From assembly GCF_003026455.1 (NCBI RefSeq), contig NZ_PYMB01000030.1, positions 1 to 45,794 of the forward strand: a stretch of DNA of 45,794 nucleotides, written 5' to 3'. Made by a program: the position numbers and the translations under genes. The DNA is from Photobacterium rosenbergii (GTDB lineage Bacteria; Pseudomonadota; Gammaproteobacteria; Enterobacterales; Vibrionaceae). Of the stretch, positions 15,373 to 24,459 are shown piece by piece (position 1 is the stretch's first letter; every line of letters begins with the position of its first letter). The notes under the pieces were generated by a model. That model made no database searches, was not told the origin of the DNA, and saw only the letters and a program-made list of their open reading frames with translations.

Positions 15373-17459
15373 GTATTAGAATCGCTCTTTAATTTTTTCT
15401 TCAGCTGCTTTTCTGACTGTTTGAGGTAATCGTAAATCGCAATTTGTGAGCGGATCTTACGTCTATTGCCTCGAGGTACGTACTTATTGGACATTTCTTT
15501 ATCAATAATACGCGCCTTCACGGTATCAGAAAGCTGGATATTGAGTATGTCGATAATCTTCGTTTTCAGCTCCGGATCAAAAATCGGGCAGCCGACTTCG
15601 ATACGGTTGTCGATATTCCGGGTCATCCAGTCGGCAGAAGAGATGTAAACATCAGGCTCACCGTTATTCTCAAATACCACTACACGCGGGTGCTCGAGGA
15701 AACGGTCGATGATACTGATAGCCGTAATGTTTTCGCTGATCCCTTTAATGCCCGGGATCAATGCACACATACCGCGGATAATCAGTTTGATCTTAACACC
15801 GGCGCTACTTGCTTGGTAAAGCAGGTTAATCAGGCCCTTATCGACTAGGTTATTCACCTTTAGTGTAATACCGGATGGTAAGTTTTGCTTGGCGTGTGCA
15901 ATCTCCCGGTCAATCAGGTCATAAAGGCGCGAGCGGGAGTTACGCGGCGATACAATCAGGTGCTTGAATTTCACCGGGCGGTAAGGGTTTTGGATGTAGT
16001 TGAACACCATCCTTACCTCGTCGGTGATTTCGGTGCGGCAGGTCATTAGCGAGAAGTCAGTGTAGATACGCGCTGTTTTCTCGTGGAAGTTGCCGGTCCC
16101 AAGGTGGGCATAACGTACCAACTCATCGCCTTCCTTACGGGTAATCAGGCAAAGTTTGGAGTGAATCTTTAGCCCAGGCACACCGAACAGAACTTGCACC
16201 CCAGCTTCGGTCAGGCGACGGGCCCATTCGATATTGGCCTCCTCGTCGAAGCGGGCTTGCAGCTCCACCACCACCGTGACTTGCTTACCGTTGTTGGCGG
16301 CATCGATCATCGATTCGATGATCTGCGAGTTCTTGGCTACGCGGTAGATGTTGATCTTGATGCTGCGTACTTTCGGATCATAGGCAGCCTGGCGAACCAA
16401 CTCCGTCATGTGGCCAAAGGTATGGTAAGGGTAGTACAGCAGGATATCCTGTTTCTTAATGGCATCGAACGCATTGCGGCCATTAACAAACTGGGCGCTC
16501 TCGAGCGGCGGCAGTGGTTTATTTTCCAGATAATCACGGCCAACATTCGGGAAGCCGATGAAGTCCTTGAAGTTATGGTAGCGGCCACCCGGAATGATAC
16601 TGTCGTAGCTTGAGACTTTGAGCAGCCCACACAGGACATCAACCATATCGCCAGGCATATCGCGCTGGTAGACGAACCGTACCGGCATGGCGGTCAGGCG
16701 TTGGTCCAAACCCTCTGACATCTGCTCGAGCAGGCTGTGCTCTACTTCCTGGCTCAAGTCATATTCAGCATCACGGGTCATCTTCATCGCATAAGCAGAC
16801 AACTCATCGTATTCGAACAGGCCACTGAAGATGTCATCAAGACAGAAGCGGATGATGTTATCAAGGAAGATAAGGGTCTTGCGGCGCTTTCCCTTGGCTT
16901 CAGGAAGCTGGATAAAACGGGGTAACTGGTCGGTTGGAATTTCGATCAGGGCGTAACGTTTGTTAACGCCTTGGCGCATCTCCACGGCGAGGTACGAATA
17001 TTCATCCTTGAGGAACTGCAGCAGATCGATATCGTCAGTCAGTAAGATAGGCGTGACGTGAGGCAGAATACGATTGCGGAAGTGCTTTCTCAGCCAGACT
17101 TGCTGGTGGTCATCAAGCTGCTGCTCATTGACCAGAAAAATATGGCGCCGTGCCATCTCTAGTAGGATTTCATTGTATAGGGTATCGAAATCCTGGTTGA
17201 GCTTGAGCACCCGGCTTTGGATTTTGCTCAATAGCTCCTTGGCCCGATCATTGCCCCCTTGCTCTTCATTGATCAGGATACGGCGTTTGACATCCGCAAA
17301 GCGTACTTTATAGAACTCATCGGTATTGCTCGAGTAGATACCGAGAAAGCGGACCCGTTCAATCAGCGGAACTGATTTGTCGGCAGCTTCCTGCAGTACG
17401 CGCTCGTTAAAAGATAGCCAACTTAGTTCTTTGTCGGTGTAAAGGGGTTCTGCGCTCAT
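15369..17459 (-). CDS. ppk: Polyphosphate kinase 1
   Basis: 696 residues (E. coli 688). It makes polyphosphate from ATP at the inner membrane, via a phosphohistidine. N-terminal signature ELSWLSFNERVLQEA; the two active-site histidines are H433 in GLKIHSKLCLITR and H452 in YAHLGTGNFHEKTA, matching E. coli H435 and H454. I start at ATG 17459 (MSAEPLYTDKE), which has AGGA about 6 nt upstream; ATG 17465 would sit directly on that site. It lies 35 nt after the gcvR-like gene and overlaps ppx, giving a gcvR-like/ppk/ppx operon divergent from pstCAB-phoU. Confidence 0.97.
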   Translation of the reverse strand: MSAEPLYTDKELSWLSFNERVLQEAADKSVPLIERVRFLGIYSSNTDEFYKVRFADVKRRILINEEQGGNDRAKELLSKIQSRVLKLNQDFDTLYNEILLEMARRHIFLVNEQQLDDHQQVWLRKHFRNRILPHVTPILLTDDIDLLQFLKDEYSYLAVEMRQGVNKRYALIEIPTDQLPRFIQLPEAKGKRRKTLIFLDNIIRFCLDDIFSGLFEYDELSAYAMKMTRDAEYDLSQEVEHSLLEQMSEGLDQRLTAMPVRFVYQRDMPGDMVDVLCGLLKVSSYDSIIPGGRYHNFKDFIGFPNVGRDYLENKPLPPLESAQFVNGRNAFDAIKKQDILLYYPYHTFGHMTELVRQAAYDPKVRSIKINIYRVAKNSQIIESMIDAANNGKQVTVVVELQARFDEEANIEWARRLTEAGVQVLFGVPGLKIHSKLCLITRKEGDELVRYAHLGTGNFHEKTARIYTDFSLMTCRTEITDEVRMVFNYIQNPYRPVKFKHLIVSPRNSRSRLYDLIDREIAHAKQNLPSGITLKVNNLVDKGLINLLYQASSAGVKIKLIIRGMCALIPGIKGISENITAISIIDRFLEHPRVVVFENNGEPDVYISSADWMTRNIDNRIEVGCPIFDPELKTKIIDILNIQLSDTVKARIIDKEMSNKYVPRGNRRKIRSQIAIYDYLKQSEKQLKKKLKSDSNT

Positions 17460-17494
17460 TGTCATCCTACTTACTAGTGGTGCATGAAGAGGGA

Positions 17495-17998
17495 TCAGTT
17501 ATCGTCGATGTCGATGGTGAGATCGTCTGCGATCTTCTCTAGCTCTTCTTGGACATACTCAATACTCAAATCGCTTGGCAGCTCCAACTGGAAACGGGCA
17601 GAGAAAATCGGATAGCCCCAGTTAGGTGCGCTGTCGGAATGAGTTTTGAGTTTGTGAATATTTATCCCAAGCTGGTTGAGCTTGGTGGTGACGTCTTTGA
17701 CAATACCTGAGCGATCATTACCTGTGACTAGCAGGTGGTGAACGACAGAAGTTGGCAGGGTTTTGCTTTCTTCTTCAACTATCTGGACTTGAAGGTCATC
17801 AAGTTGTGAGAGTGCGCTGCTGAGTACCCCGACATATTGGTCGGCGACTTCAACTTGCAGGATACCGGTAAATTGACCAGCTAACTTGCTGAGGCTACTT
17901 GAGAGCCAGTTTCCTTGGTTCTGGTAAACCGTGTCAGACAGGGTTTCTACTAAGCCTGGGCGATCTTGGCCGATGACAGTGATGATCAAATGCTTCAT
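17495..17998 (-). CDS. GcvR-like double ACT-domain protein
   Basis: 167 residues formed by two ACT domains: residues 1-80 begin MKHLIITVIGQDRPGLVETL, and the second begins near residue 90 with HLLVTGNDRSGIVKDVTTKL. In E. coli GcvR binds glycine and works with GcvA to repress the glycine cleavage operon. No gcv gene is in view; instead it heads an operon with ppk and ppx. It may be a true GcvR or another amino-acid sensor tied to polyphosphate control. The family is clear; the exact role is inference. Confidence 0.8.
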   Translation of the reverse strand: MKHLIITVIGQDRPGLVETLSDTVYQNQGNWLSSSLSKLAGQFTGILQVEVADQYVGVLSSALSQLDDLQVQIVEEESKTLPTSVVHHLLVTGNDRSGIVKDVTTKLNQLGINIHKLKTHSDSAPNWGYPIFSARFQLELPSDLSIEYVQEELEKIADDLTIDIDDN

Positions 17999-18264
17999 AA
18001 CGATGTCCTTATACCGTGAGGCGTCATTGCCTATTCTGTATAGGTTATTATGTGAGCATCAACACGGCCTGTCTAGGCTTATAGACCGATCAAGGTATTG
18101 AATTTTTTACGAAATCACATAACAGAATAATAATTAAATTTCATTTCACTTTTATGTCATTTATGACTAAGGCGCAGCCAATCCATCGCAATGATCCAAT
18201 TCTGGATCGTGTTGTTTTCTACACTTTTGGGATAAGTGAGTCCGACATGACTGAAGGGGTAGTC
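17999..18264. promoter_or_regulatory. Divergent control region between gcvR-like/ppk/ppx and pstCAB-phoU
   Basis: Together with the Pho box that follows, this is the 327-bp gene-free stretch between two divergent operons. It holds a 12-bp palindrome GTCATTTATGAC (18156-18167) and an inverted repeat GATCCA/TGGATC (18193-18198, 18203-18208). Either could be an operator or a site for the minus-strand promoter. I saw no paired Pho box facing the gcvR-like gene and no small ORF worth calling. Confidence 0.45.
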
Positions 18265-18298
18265 TTGTCATATAATTGTCATATTAGGGAAATATTAT
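18265..18298 (+). promoter_or_regulatory. Pho box and -10 of the pstCAB-phoU operon
   Basis: TTGTCATATAATTGTCAT (18265-18282) carries two TTGTCAT units exactly 11 bp apart and is nearly the E. coli PHO consensus. TATTAT at 18293-18298 sits 10 bp downstream as the -10, the spacing usual for PhoB-activated promoters that lack a -35. pstC begins 27 nt further on. Confidence 0.88.
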
Positions 18299-18325
18299 TA
18301 GTAAACGTGTAAATTTATTGAGGTA

Positions 18326-20548
18326 ATGATGGCAAAGGCCGGTGCGATTTTGATGGGAGAGAGTCCTGGCCGTAAGGTAAAAGATAAGTTGGCCCGATAT
18401 GGCGTAACTGCCGGTGGTATCTTTGTCCTTGTTACCCTCATTCTGATCTTTTTCTATCTCTTGTATGTGATCCTGCCGATCTTCTCATCGGTCAAGGTGA
18501 CCCCCCAGCAGCAATTCACTACCTCGTTTGATAATCAAACGGCGGATATCCGTGTCACTGACAATAACAATTACCTGTTCAGGCTTGCTGAAGATGGTTC
18601 GCTAAGCGCAATTAGCCTTATCCCCTCCCGTGCGGGGGAGATCCTCGGTGCGGCAGACTTGCTTGGTGATGTTGCCAGTGTAGGGCGCACCCTGCCTGCG
18701 GACAGGTTATACGCATTAGGCGGAATGCAAGGTGAGGTCGTGATTGCCAAGCCTTCGCTATCAACGTTTCGTGGAGAGAATACACTCTCGTTGGATTTCC
18801 CATTGGGCCAAGAGCCTCTTCAGCTTGATCCTAAAGGTCTGCCTATTGTGAACTTGGCAGCCTCTGTTCGTGGCCAGCAGGCTATCGTTATGGGGTTTAC
18901 TGCTGACGGTAGGGCTAGAGCGGCACTGTTTTCCGAAAACGGTAATGTGCTTGGCGGCAATGGCAATGACTGGCAGTCATCTACCTTTGCCGTTAGCGGT
19001 TTGCCTGAGGTGGTCGATGATATTGCGGTGACGCCCGATGCGCGTACCGCTTATGTCCTTGCCGGGGACAAGCTGTATGTGGTGGCGTTCGGTAGCCGCT
19101 CGGGCTGGGTACGCGAGGTGGTCGCGGTTGAAGAGCCGGGCAGTAAGGCCCAGCGATTGGCGCTGCTATCTGGCGCAAACTCCTTGCTCATTAGCCACAG
19201 TGATCAAACGCTCTCCCAGTGGTTTGAGATCCGCAAGGACGGCAAACGCACTATGGTACGGACCCGCGACTTTGCTATCGGTGAAAACCCGGTCAGCAAT
19301 TTGATCCCAGAATATACCCGCAAAGGTTTTTTTGCCCTTCAGCACGATGGGCAGCTATCGGCTTTCTATACCACGGTAAAAGGGGCGATCTATCGCGAAT
19401 CGGTTTTTGACAACCAGTTGCCGCAGCAAATCGTGATTTCGCCGCATGCCGATCGTCTGGTCACACTCAATGGCAATGACTGGCAAGTCTACAATGTCAA
19501 AAACCCCCATCCTGAGATTGGTTTTGCCTCGTTGTGGCAGAAAATTTGGTATGAGGGCTACCCAGAGCCAGATTATGTCTGGCAGTCGACATCAGCCAGT
19601 GATGAGTTCGAACCCAAGCTGAGCTTGGTACCTCTGGTTTTCGGTACCTTGAAAGCAGCCCTCTATGGCTTGGTGTTTGCGGTGCCGTTGGCATTGGCGG
19701 GCGCTATCTATACTGCATATTTTATGTCTTCACGGATGCGTGGCATTGTAAAACCGACCATTGAACTGATGGAAGCGCTGCCGACCGTTATTCTTGGCTT
19801 CCTTGCCGGTATTTGGCTGGCGCCGATTGTTGAATCCCATCTGGTTGGCATGGTGGCCTTGGTCGTGATGTTCCCGCTGGGAATGTTATTGGCAGGTATT
19901 GGTTGGTCCTTGCTTCCGGGCAATTGGCGCAGCCGGATCCCAAGTGGTTTCCATGTCCTATTACTGATGCCTGCCATTGTCCTGATTGCCTATGCCTGTT
20001 TTAGCTTGAGCCCATGGCTTGAACAAACTTGGTTTGCCGGTGATGTCAGGACATACCTCAGTGATGAGTGGGGGATCGGTTACGATCAGCGTAATGCCTT
20101 GGTGGTAGGGATCGCAATGGGGATCGCCGTGGTGCCGACCATTTTCTCTATTGCGGAAGATGCCATTTTCTCGGTTCCGGGCCACTTGACCAGTGGTTCA
20201 CTGGCGCTGGGGGCCACCCATTGGCAAACACTGACACGGGTAGTATTGCTAACTGCCAGCCCGGGTATCTTCTCTGCGATCATGATGGGGCTTGGGCGTG
20301 CAGTCGGTGAAACAATGATTGTACTGATGGCCACGGGCAACACACCGATCATGGATTGGAATATCCTTGAAGGGATGCGGACCTTGTCGGCGACCATTGC
20401 CATTGAGATGCCGGAAAGCGAAGTGGGGAGCTCCCATTACCGGGTGATGTTCCTGGCCGCTTTTGTCCTGTTTGTCTTTACCTTCTTGTTCAATACCGTC
20501 GCTGAGCTCGTCCGTCAGCGCTTGCGGGAAAAATACAGCTCGCTCTAG
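18326..20548 (+). CDS. pstC: Phosphate ABC transporter permease PstC, long form with periplasmic domain
   Basis: 740 residues, more than twice E. coli PstC (319). A first membrane helix (about residues 27-52) is followed by a ~370-residue soluble region, with a beta-rich, propeller-like pattern (repeated DGR/DGQ/DGS turns), that lies outside the membrane. The permease core starts near residue 433 (VFGTLKAALYGLVFAVPLALAGAIY) and has the EAA loop ALGATHWQTLTRVVLLTASPGIF that contacts PstB. It forms the inner-membrane channel with PstA. GAGG lies before tandem ATGs (18326, 18329). Known long PstC proteins exist in Vibrio and Pseudomonas; the role of the extra domain is unclear. Confidence 0.94.
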   Translation: MMAKAGAILMGESPGRKVKDKLARYGVTAGGIFVLVTLILIFFYLLYVILPIFSSVKVTPQQQFTTSFDNQTADIRVTDNNNYLFRLAEDGSLSAISLIPSRAGEILGAADLLGDVASVGRTLPADRLYALGGMQGEVVIAKPSLSTFRGENTLSLDFPLGQEPLQLDPKGLPIVNLAASVRGQQAIVMGFTADGRARAALFSENGNVLGGNGNDWQSSTFAVSGLPEVVDDIAVTPDARTAYVLAGDKLYVVAFGSRSGWVREVVAVEEPGSKAQRLALLSGANSLLISHSDQTLSQWFEIRKDGKRTMVRTRDFAIGENPVSNLIPEYTRKGFFALQHDGQLSAFYTTVKGAIYRESVFDNQLPQQIVISPHADRLVTLNGNDWQVYNVKNPHPEIGFASLWQKIWYEGYPEPDYVWQSTSASDEFEPKLSLVPLVFGTLKAALYGLVFAVPLALAGAIYTAYFMSSRMRGIVKPTIELMEALPTVILGFLAGIWLAPIVESHLVGMVALVVMFPLGMLLAGIGWSLLPGNWRSRIPSGFHVLLLMPAIVLIAYACFSLSPWLEQTWFAGDVRTYLSDEWGIGYDQRNALVVGIAMGIAVVPTIFSIAEDAIFSVPGHLTSGSLALGATHWQTLTRVVLLTASPGIFSAIMMGLGRAVGETMIVLMATGNTPIMDWNILEGMRTLSATIAIEMPESEVGSSHYRVMFLAAFVLFVFTFLFNTVAELVRQRLREKYSSL

Positions 20549-20592
20549 TGGCCTCACAAGGCATGGAGTCGCTTTCGGAAGTCATAAATTTA

Positions 20593-20648
20593 ATGAAAAG
20601 CGAAATTAATGAGTAATAGTTTTAATGAGTAGTGCTTTAAATGAATAG
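20593..20648 (+). other. Two mini-ORFs in the pstC-pstA spacer
   Basis: ATG 20593 opens MKSEINE (stop 20614-20616) and ATG 20625 opens MSSALNE (stop 20646-20648). The second overlaps the first 8 nt of pstA. Both start within a repeated TTAATGA context. pstA has no evident Shine-Dalgarno sequence, so coupling is possible, but chance ORFs of this size are common. Confidence 0.3.
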
Positions 20649-22254
20649 GTGGCTGAAATCAGGCGCGCCTTGGGTATGGCTGACCGCTGGTGCGGTTAGC
20701 GTTAGTTTGATCGTGGTACTTGGCTTACTGCTATTGATTGGCTGGAAAGGGCTGGGATACTTCTGGCCAGCACCAGTCTACCAGTTTGAAATCGAGCAAA
20801 ATGGCTATCAAAGCACAGTCATTGGTGAGTTATATGAGCGCAAGACGGTGCCTGTTAAGCAACTGGCCGAAGCTGGTATTGATACCTCTGGTTTTGAAGG
20901 TGAGAAAACCTTCCGTTATGTGATTAAAACCGGTAACCGTGATGTGCTTGGTAGTGACTTTGTCACTGTCCTTGAGCCACATATCATCAGCCAAGAGCCA
21001 GCTAAGGGCGTGGCGGTTATTGAGCGGCTCAAGAATGGCCGGTTCTATGGTTTCCCTGTTGGTTTAACGGATGATGGCGTTGAGATCCCTTTGCAAGAGC
21101 TTGAATCTAGCTTGGAGCAAGCAGAGATTGTCCGTGATTTAATTCATCAGATCGAACAGACGGATCTGGCAGAGCTCAACCGGCAGTTTGAGCAACTCAA
21201 CGCCAAAACGCGCCAGCAAGGTGATTCCGGGCAGTTCATTGGCGAGCGGCAATTGCTGGAGCAGCGTTTTGCCCAAATTGAGCAACAGCTTTTAACCCTC
21301 CATCAGCAACTTAACCGTGATAGTGTCATCGTCCGTGAAATGACAGGGCAAGAGATAACGTTGCCTATCGAGCAGATATTGGATATCTGGTATCCCAACG
21401 ATTTAACCACGGCAGGAAAACTGGGTCATTGGGCGAGCCAACTGGGCCATTTTGTCAGTGATGATCCCCGTGAAGCCAATACCGAAGGTGGGGTATTCCC
21501 GGCCATCTTCGGTACTGTGTTTATGGTTCTGTTGATGAGTGTGATAGTGACCCCGCTGGGTGTTTTGGCGGCCGTCTACCTTCATGAGTATGCAGGCAAA
21601 AGCACGTTTACCAAATTAATCCGTGTTGCAGTCATTAACTTGGCCGGTGTGCCATCAATCGTATACGGCGTCTTTGGTTTGGGGTTCTTTGTCTATATTG
21701 TCGGGGCACAGATTGATGATGTGTTCTTTGCTGATCAACTTCCTGCACCGACGTTCGGGACACCGGGTATTTTGTGGTCGGCATTGACTCTGGCTATTTT
21801 GACTTTGCCAGTAGTGATTGTGTCGACCGAAGAAGGCTTGGCAAGGATCCCAAACTCGATCCGCCATGGCTCGTTGGCACTGGGGGCCACGCAGGCTGAA
21901 ACCCTGTGGCGGACAGTATTGCCGATGGCAAGCCCCGCTATCATGACCGGACTTATCTTGGCGGTAGCCCGTGCGGCAGGTGAAGTAGCCCCGTTAATGC
22001 TGGTGGGAGTCGTGAAGATGGCACCGTCATTACCGATAGACGGCCAATTTCCTTACCTGCATTTGGATCGAAAATTTATGCATCTCGGTTATCATATATA
22101 TGATGTTGGTTTTCAAAGCCCGAATGTGGAAGCGGCCAGACCGCTCGTCTACGCCACATCATTTTTGTTGGTGACAGTGATTGTCGGTTTGAACCTGACG
22201 GCCATTGGTATCCGTAACCATTTGCGTGAGAAATTCCGCTCCTTGGAGCAATAG
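20641..22254 (+). CDS. pstA: Phosphate ABC transporter permease PstA, long form
   Basis: 537 residues (E. coli 296). An N-terminal membrane helix (about 12-38) is followed by ~240 non-membrane residues, including a predicted coiled coil at about 150-230 (Glu/Gln/Leu-rich, LEQRFAQIEQQLLTLHQQLN). The permease core starts near 284 (VFPAIFGTVFMVLLMSVIV) and carries the EAA loop ALGATQAETLWRTVLPMASPAIM and the segment RAAGEVAPLM. It pairs with the equally extended PstC. There is no clear ribosome site; the start is set by homology of MNRWLKSGAPWVWLT to other long PstA proteins. Confidence 0.94.
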   Translation: MNRWLKSGAPWVWLTAGAVSVSLIVVLGLLLLIGWKGLGYFWPAPVYQFEIEQNGYQSTVIGELYERKTVPVKQLAEAGIDTSGFEGEKTFRYVIKTGNRDVLGSDFVTVLEPHIISQEPAKGVAVIERLKNGRFYGFPVGLTDDGVEIPLQELESSLEQAEIVRDLIHQIEQTDLAELNRQFEQLNAKTRQQGDSGQFIGERQLLEQRFAQIEQQLLTLHQQLNRDSVIVREMTGQEITLPIEQILDIWYPNDLTTAGKLGHWASQLGHFVSDDPREANTEGGVFPAIFGTVFMVLLMSVIVTPLGVLAAVYLHEYAGKSTFTKLIRVAVINLAGVPSIVYGVFGLGFFVYIVGAQIDDVFFADQLPAPTFGTPGILWSALTLAILTLPVVIVSTEEGLARIPNSIRHGSLALGATQAETLWRTVLPMASPAIMTGLILAVARAAGEVAPLMLVGVVKMAPSLPIDGQFPYLHLDRKFMHLGYHIYDVGFQSPNVEAARPLVYATSFLLVTVIVGLNLTAIGIRNHLREKFRSLEQ

Positions 22255-22272
22255 TGAGATTCAGGAAAAAGT

Positions 22273-23091
22273 ATGTTTTCAATTAATTCCCCAATTGGCC
22301 TGTTTGAGCCTGTTGATTTGTCAGCGTTGCCAGAAGAAAAGACGGCGCTGTCAATCGAGGGGTTGGATCTGCACTATGGCTCTCATCAGGCACTTTATGA
22401 CATTAACATGCGCATTGCCAAAGGGCAGGTGACGGCATTTATTGGCCCGTCGGGCTGTGGCAAGTCGACCTTGTTGCGCTGCATCAACCGGATGAATGAG
22501 CTGGTAGAAGGTTGTAAGGTCGATGGCAAGGTGATGCTCCATGGCCAGAATATCTACGATAATAAAGTGGATGTGGCTTCACTTCGTCGCCGTGTAGGTA
22601 TGGTATTCCAGCGCCCGAATCCTTTCCCTAAGTCTATCTACGAAAACGTGGTTTATGGCTTGAGGCTGCAGGGAATCAAAGATCGCCGGGTCCTTGATGA
22701 CGCGGTAGAAAGCTCGCTTCGAGGTGCCGCTTTGTGGGATGAAGTCAAAGACCGCCTGCACGAAAATGCCTTCGGTCTGTCTGGCGGTCAGCAGCAGCGT
22801 TTGGTGATTGCCCGGGCTATCGCGATTGAGCCGGAAGTCTTGTTGCTTGATGAGCCGACCTCGGCATTGGATCCGATCTCGACCCTGACAATCGAAGAGT
22901 TGATTAACGATCTGAAAACCAAATATACGGTGATTATTGTTACCCACAACATGCAACAGGCAGCCCGCGTGTCTGATAACACCGCCTTCATGCATATGGG
23001 GGAGTTGGTGGAGTACACCAGTACCAACGATATTTTTACCACCCCGAAAGAGAGACGCACCGAAGATTACATTACGGGTCGATACGGTTAA
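22273..23091 (+). CDS. pstB: Phosphate ABC transporter ATP-binding protein PstB
   Basis: 272 residues. The cytoplasmic ATPase that powers PstCA and, with PhoU, reports phosphate flux to PhoR. Walker A GPSGCGKS at residues 58-65, the Q loop MVFQRPNPFP, the signature LSGGQQQR from residue 169, Walker B LLLDEPTS with D193 and E194, and the switch His in VTHNMQQAAR. AGGAAAAAG precedes the ATG. It lies 18 nt after pstA and 10 nt before phoU. Confidence 0.97.
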   Translation: MFSINSPIGLFEPVDLSALPEEKTALSIEGLDLHYGSHQALYDINMRIAKGQVTAFIGPSGCGKSTLLRCINRMNELVEGCKVDGKVMLHGQNIYDNKVDVASLRRRVGMVFQRPNPFPKSIYENVVYGLRLQGIKDRRVLDDAVESSLRGAALWDEVKDRLHENAFGLSGGQQQRLVIARAIAIEPEVLLLDEPTSALDPISTLTIEELINDLKTKYTVIIVTHNMQQAARVSDNTAFMHMGELVEYTSTNDIFTTPKERRTEDYITGRYG

Positions 23092-23101
23092 GGAGTAAGT
23101 A

Positions 23102-23812
23102 ATGTTAGATAATTTGAGCCTTGGCCGTCATATTTCCGGCCAGTTTAACGCCGAGCTGGAAAGTATCCGTACCCATGTATTGGCCATGGGCGGTTTGGTC
23201 GAGCAGCAGCTGGCTGATGCCCTAAAAGCGATGCACAAGCAGGATATTGAGTTGGCACGCCGCGTTATCAAGGATGACCACAAGGTTAACGCAATGGAAG
23301 TGGCCATTGACGAAGCCTGTACCCGCATTATTGCCAAGCGCCAGCCGACTGCGAGTGATTTGCGCCTGGTGATCGCGATTATCAAGACGATTACCGACCT
23401 TGAACGTATCGGTGATGTGGCTGAAAGCATTGCCAAGGTCGCGCTGGAGAACTTTACCAACAAGCAATACAACCTGTTGGTATCACTGGAAGCATTGGGC
23501 CAGAGTGCCGTTCGTATGCTGCACGAGGTACTAGATGCCTTTGCCCGCATGGATGTCAAAGCGGCGATTGAGGTTTACCAAGAAGATGACCGGATTGACC
23601 GCGAGTACGAGGCGATTATCCGCCAGTTGATGACTTACATGATGGAAGATCCACGTTCGATCCCCAATGTTTTGCAGGTGATGTGGTCGGCACGCTCGAT
23701 TGAGAGGGTAGGGGATCGTTGCCAGAATATCTGTGAATACATCATCTATTTTGTGAAGGGTAAAGATATCCGTCACACCAGCCAGGAAGAGCTGGAAAAT
23801 ATCCTTAAGTAA
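23102..23812 (+). CDS. phoU: Phosphate signalling protein PhoU
   Basis: 236 residues (E. coli 241) of all-alpha PhoU fold with two three-helix repeats. Metal-binding signatures include MEVAIDEACTRI in the first half and RIDREYEAIIRQL in the second, each followed by a DLERIGD or SIERVGD segment. It couples Pst activity to PhoR and restrains phosphate uptake; its loss raises polyphosphate in other bacteria, relevant to the ppk-ppx genes nearby. TAAGGAG precedes the ATG. It is the last gene of the pst operon. Confidence 0.96.
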   Translation: MLDNLSLGRHISGQFNAELESIRTHVLAMGGLVEQQLADALKAMHKQDIELARRVIKDDHKVNAMEVAIDEACTRIIAKRQPTASDLRLVIAIIKTITDLERIGDVAESIAKVALENFTNKQYNLLVSLEALGQSAVRMLHEVLDAFARMDVKAAIEVYQEDDRIDREYEAIIRQLMTYMMEDPRSIPNVLQVMWSARSIERVGDRCQNICEYIIYFVKGKDIRHTSQEELENILK

Positions 23813-23820
23813 CGCTACAG

Positions 23821-23849
23821 AGGGCGGTGGTTGTTATTGAATCCGCCCT
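23821..23849. repeat. Hairpin between convergent phoU and the first barrel gene
   Basis: AGGGCGG (23821-23827) pairs with CCGCCCT (23843-23849) around 15 nt. No T-run follows on either strand, so it is not a standard terminator, though it is the only visible stop signal between these convergent genes. Confidence 0.5.
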
Positions 23850-23862
23850 AGACAACAGCAGC

Positions 23863-24423
23863 TTAAAATCGATATTTAATACTCATTCCGTAGCTACGGT
23901 AGTAATTATCTTCGTCAAACATATCAGCCTTTTGGAAGTTGAAGTAACCCATAACATCAATGTTTTTTGTTATTTCCCGACCTAATTCAAGGCCATATAC
24001 CCCAGTTATGTCATGGTCACGATACTTGCGGTAGCCCTCACCACGAACATAATACTCCCGGCTCTCCTCAACGCGACTCACCCCGATGACAGCAGCGATA
24101 TAGGCAGGCTGGTATCCTAGCGCCAAGAAATGGTACTTAGGTTTTATGACTGCGTTATAGCTGTAAGTTCTATAGTGAACGGCGGTAAAGCCCTGAAAGT
24201 AAAGTCCGTCACCTAATTCGCTGGCACTTAGCTCCACAGCTAGTGAAGTGCGTGGAGTCATAGCAAAGTTATAGCCTGCAGCCACGCCAAATTGGGCTGG
24301 CAGGGTAGATTTGCTGTAATCGGTAAAACCGAGATTCAGAGCAGCATATGGGCCTTCGACTGAACTAGCAAAAGCACTGGCTGAGAGAAGGCTCGTAATT
24401 AGCAATGCGATACGTGATTTCAT
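23863..24423 (-). CDS. Small outer-membrane beta-barrel protein (paralogue 1)
   Basis: 186 residues. A signal peptide (about 19 residues, ending AFA-S) is followed by alternating hydrophobic/polar strands typical of an eight-stranded barrel, ending in the aromatic outer-membrane signature YGMSIKYRF. It is related to the next two genes (shared IKPKY.F segment, GYNF.M.P turn), but is the most diverged of the three. I recognise only the fold (OmpX/OmpA-like porin family), not a function. It is the last of three same-strand copies behind a LysR regulator. Confidence 0.8.
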   Translation of the reverse strand: MKSRIALLITSLLSASAFASSVEGPYAALNLGFTDYSKSTLPAQFGVAAGYNFAMTPRTSLAVELSASELGDGLYFQGFTAVHYRTYSYNAVIKPKYHFLALGYQPAYIAAVIGVSRVEESREYYVRGEGYRKYRDHDITGVYGLELGREITKNIDVMGYFNFQKADMFDEDNYYRSYGMSIKYRF

Positions 24424-24459
24424 AGTGTTGGCTGTTTATGTTGGTGAAGATATAGGGAG

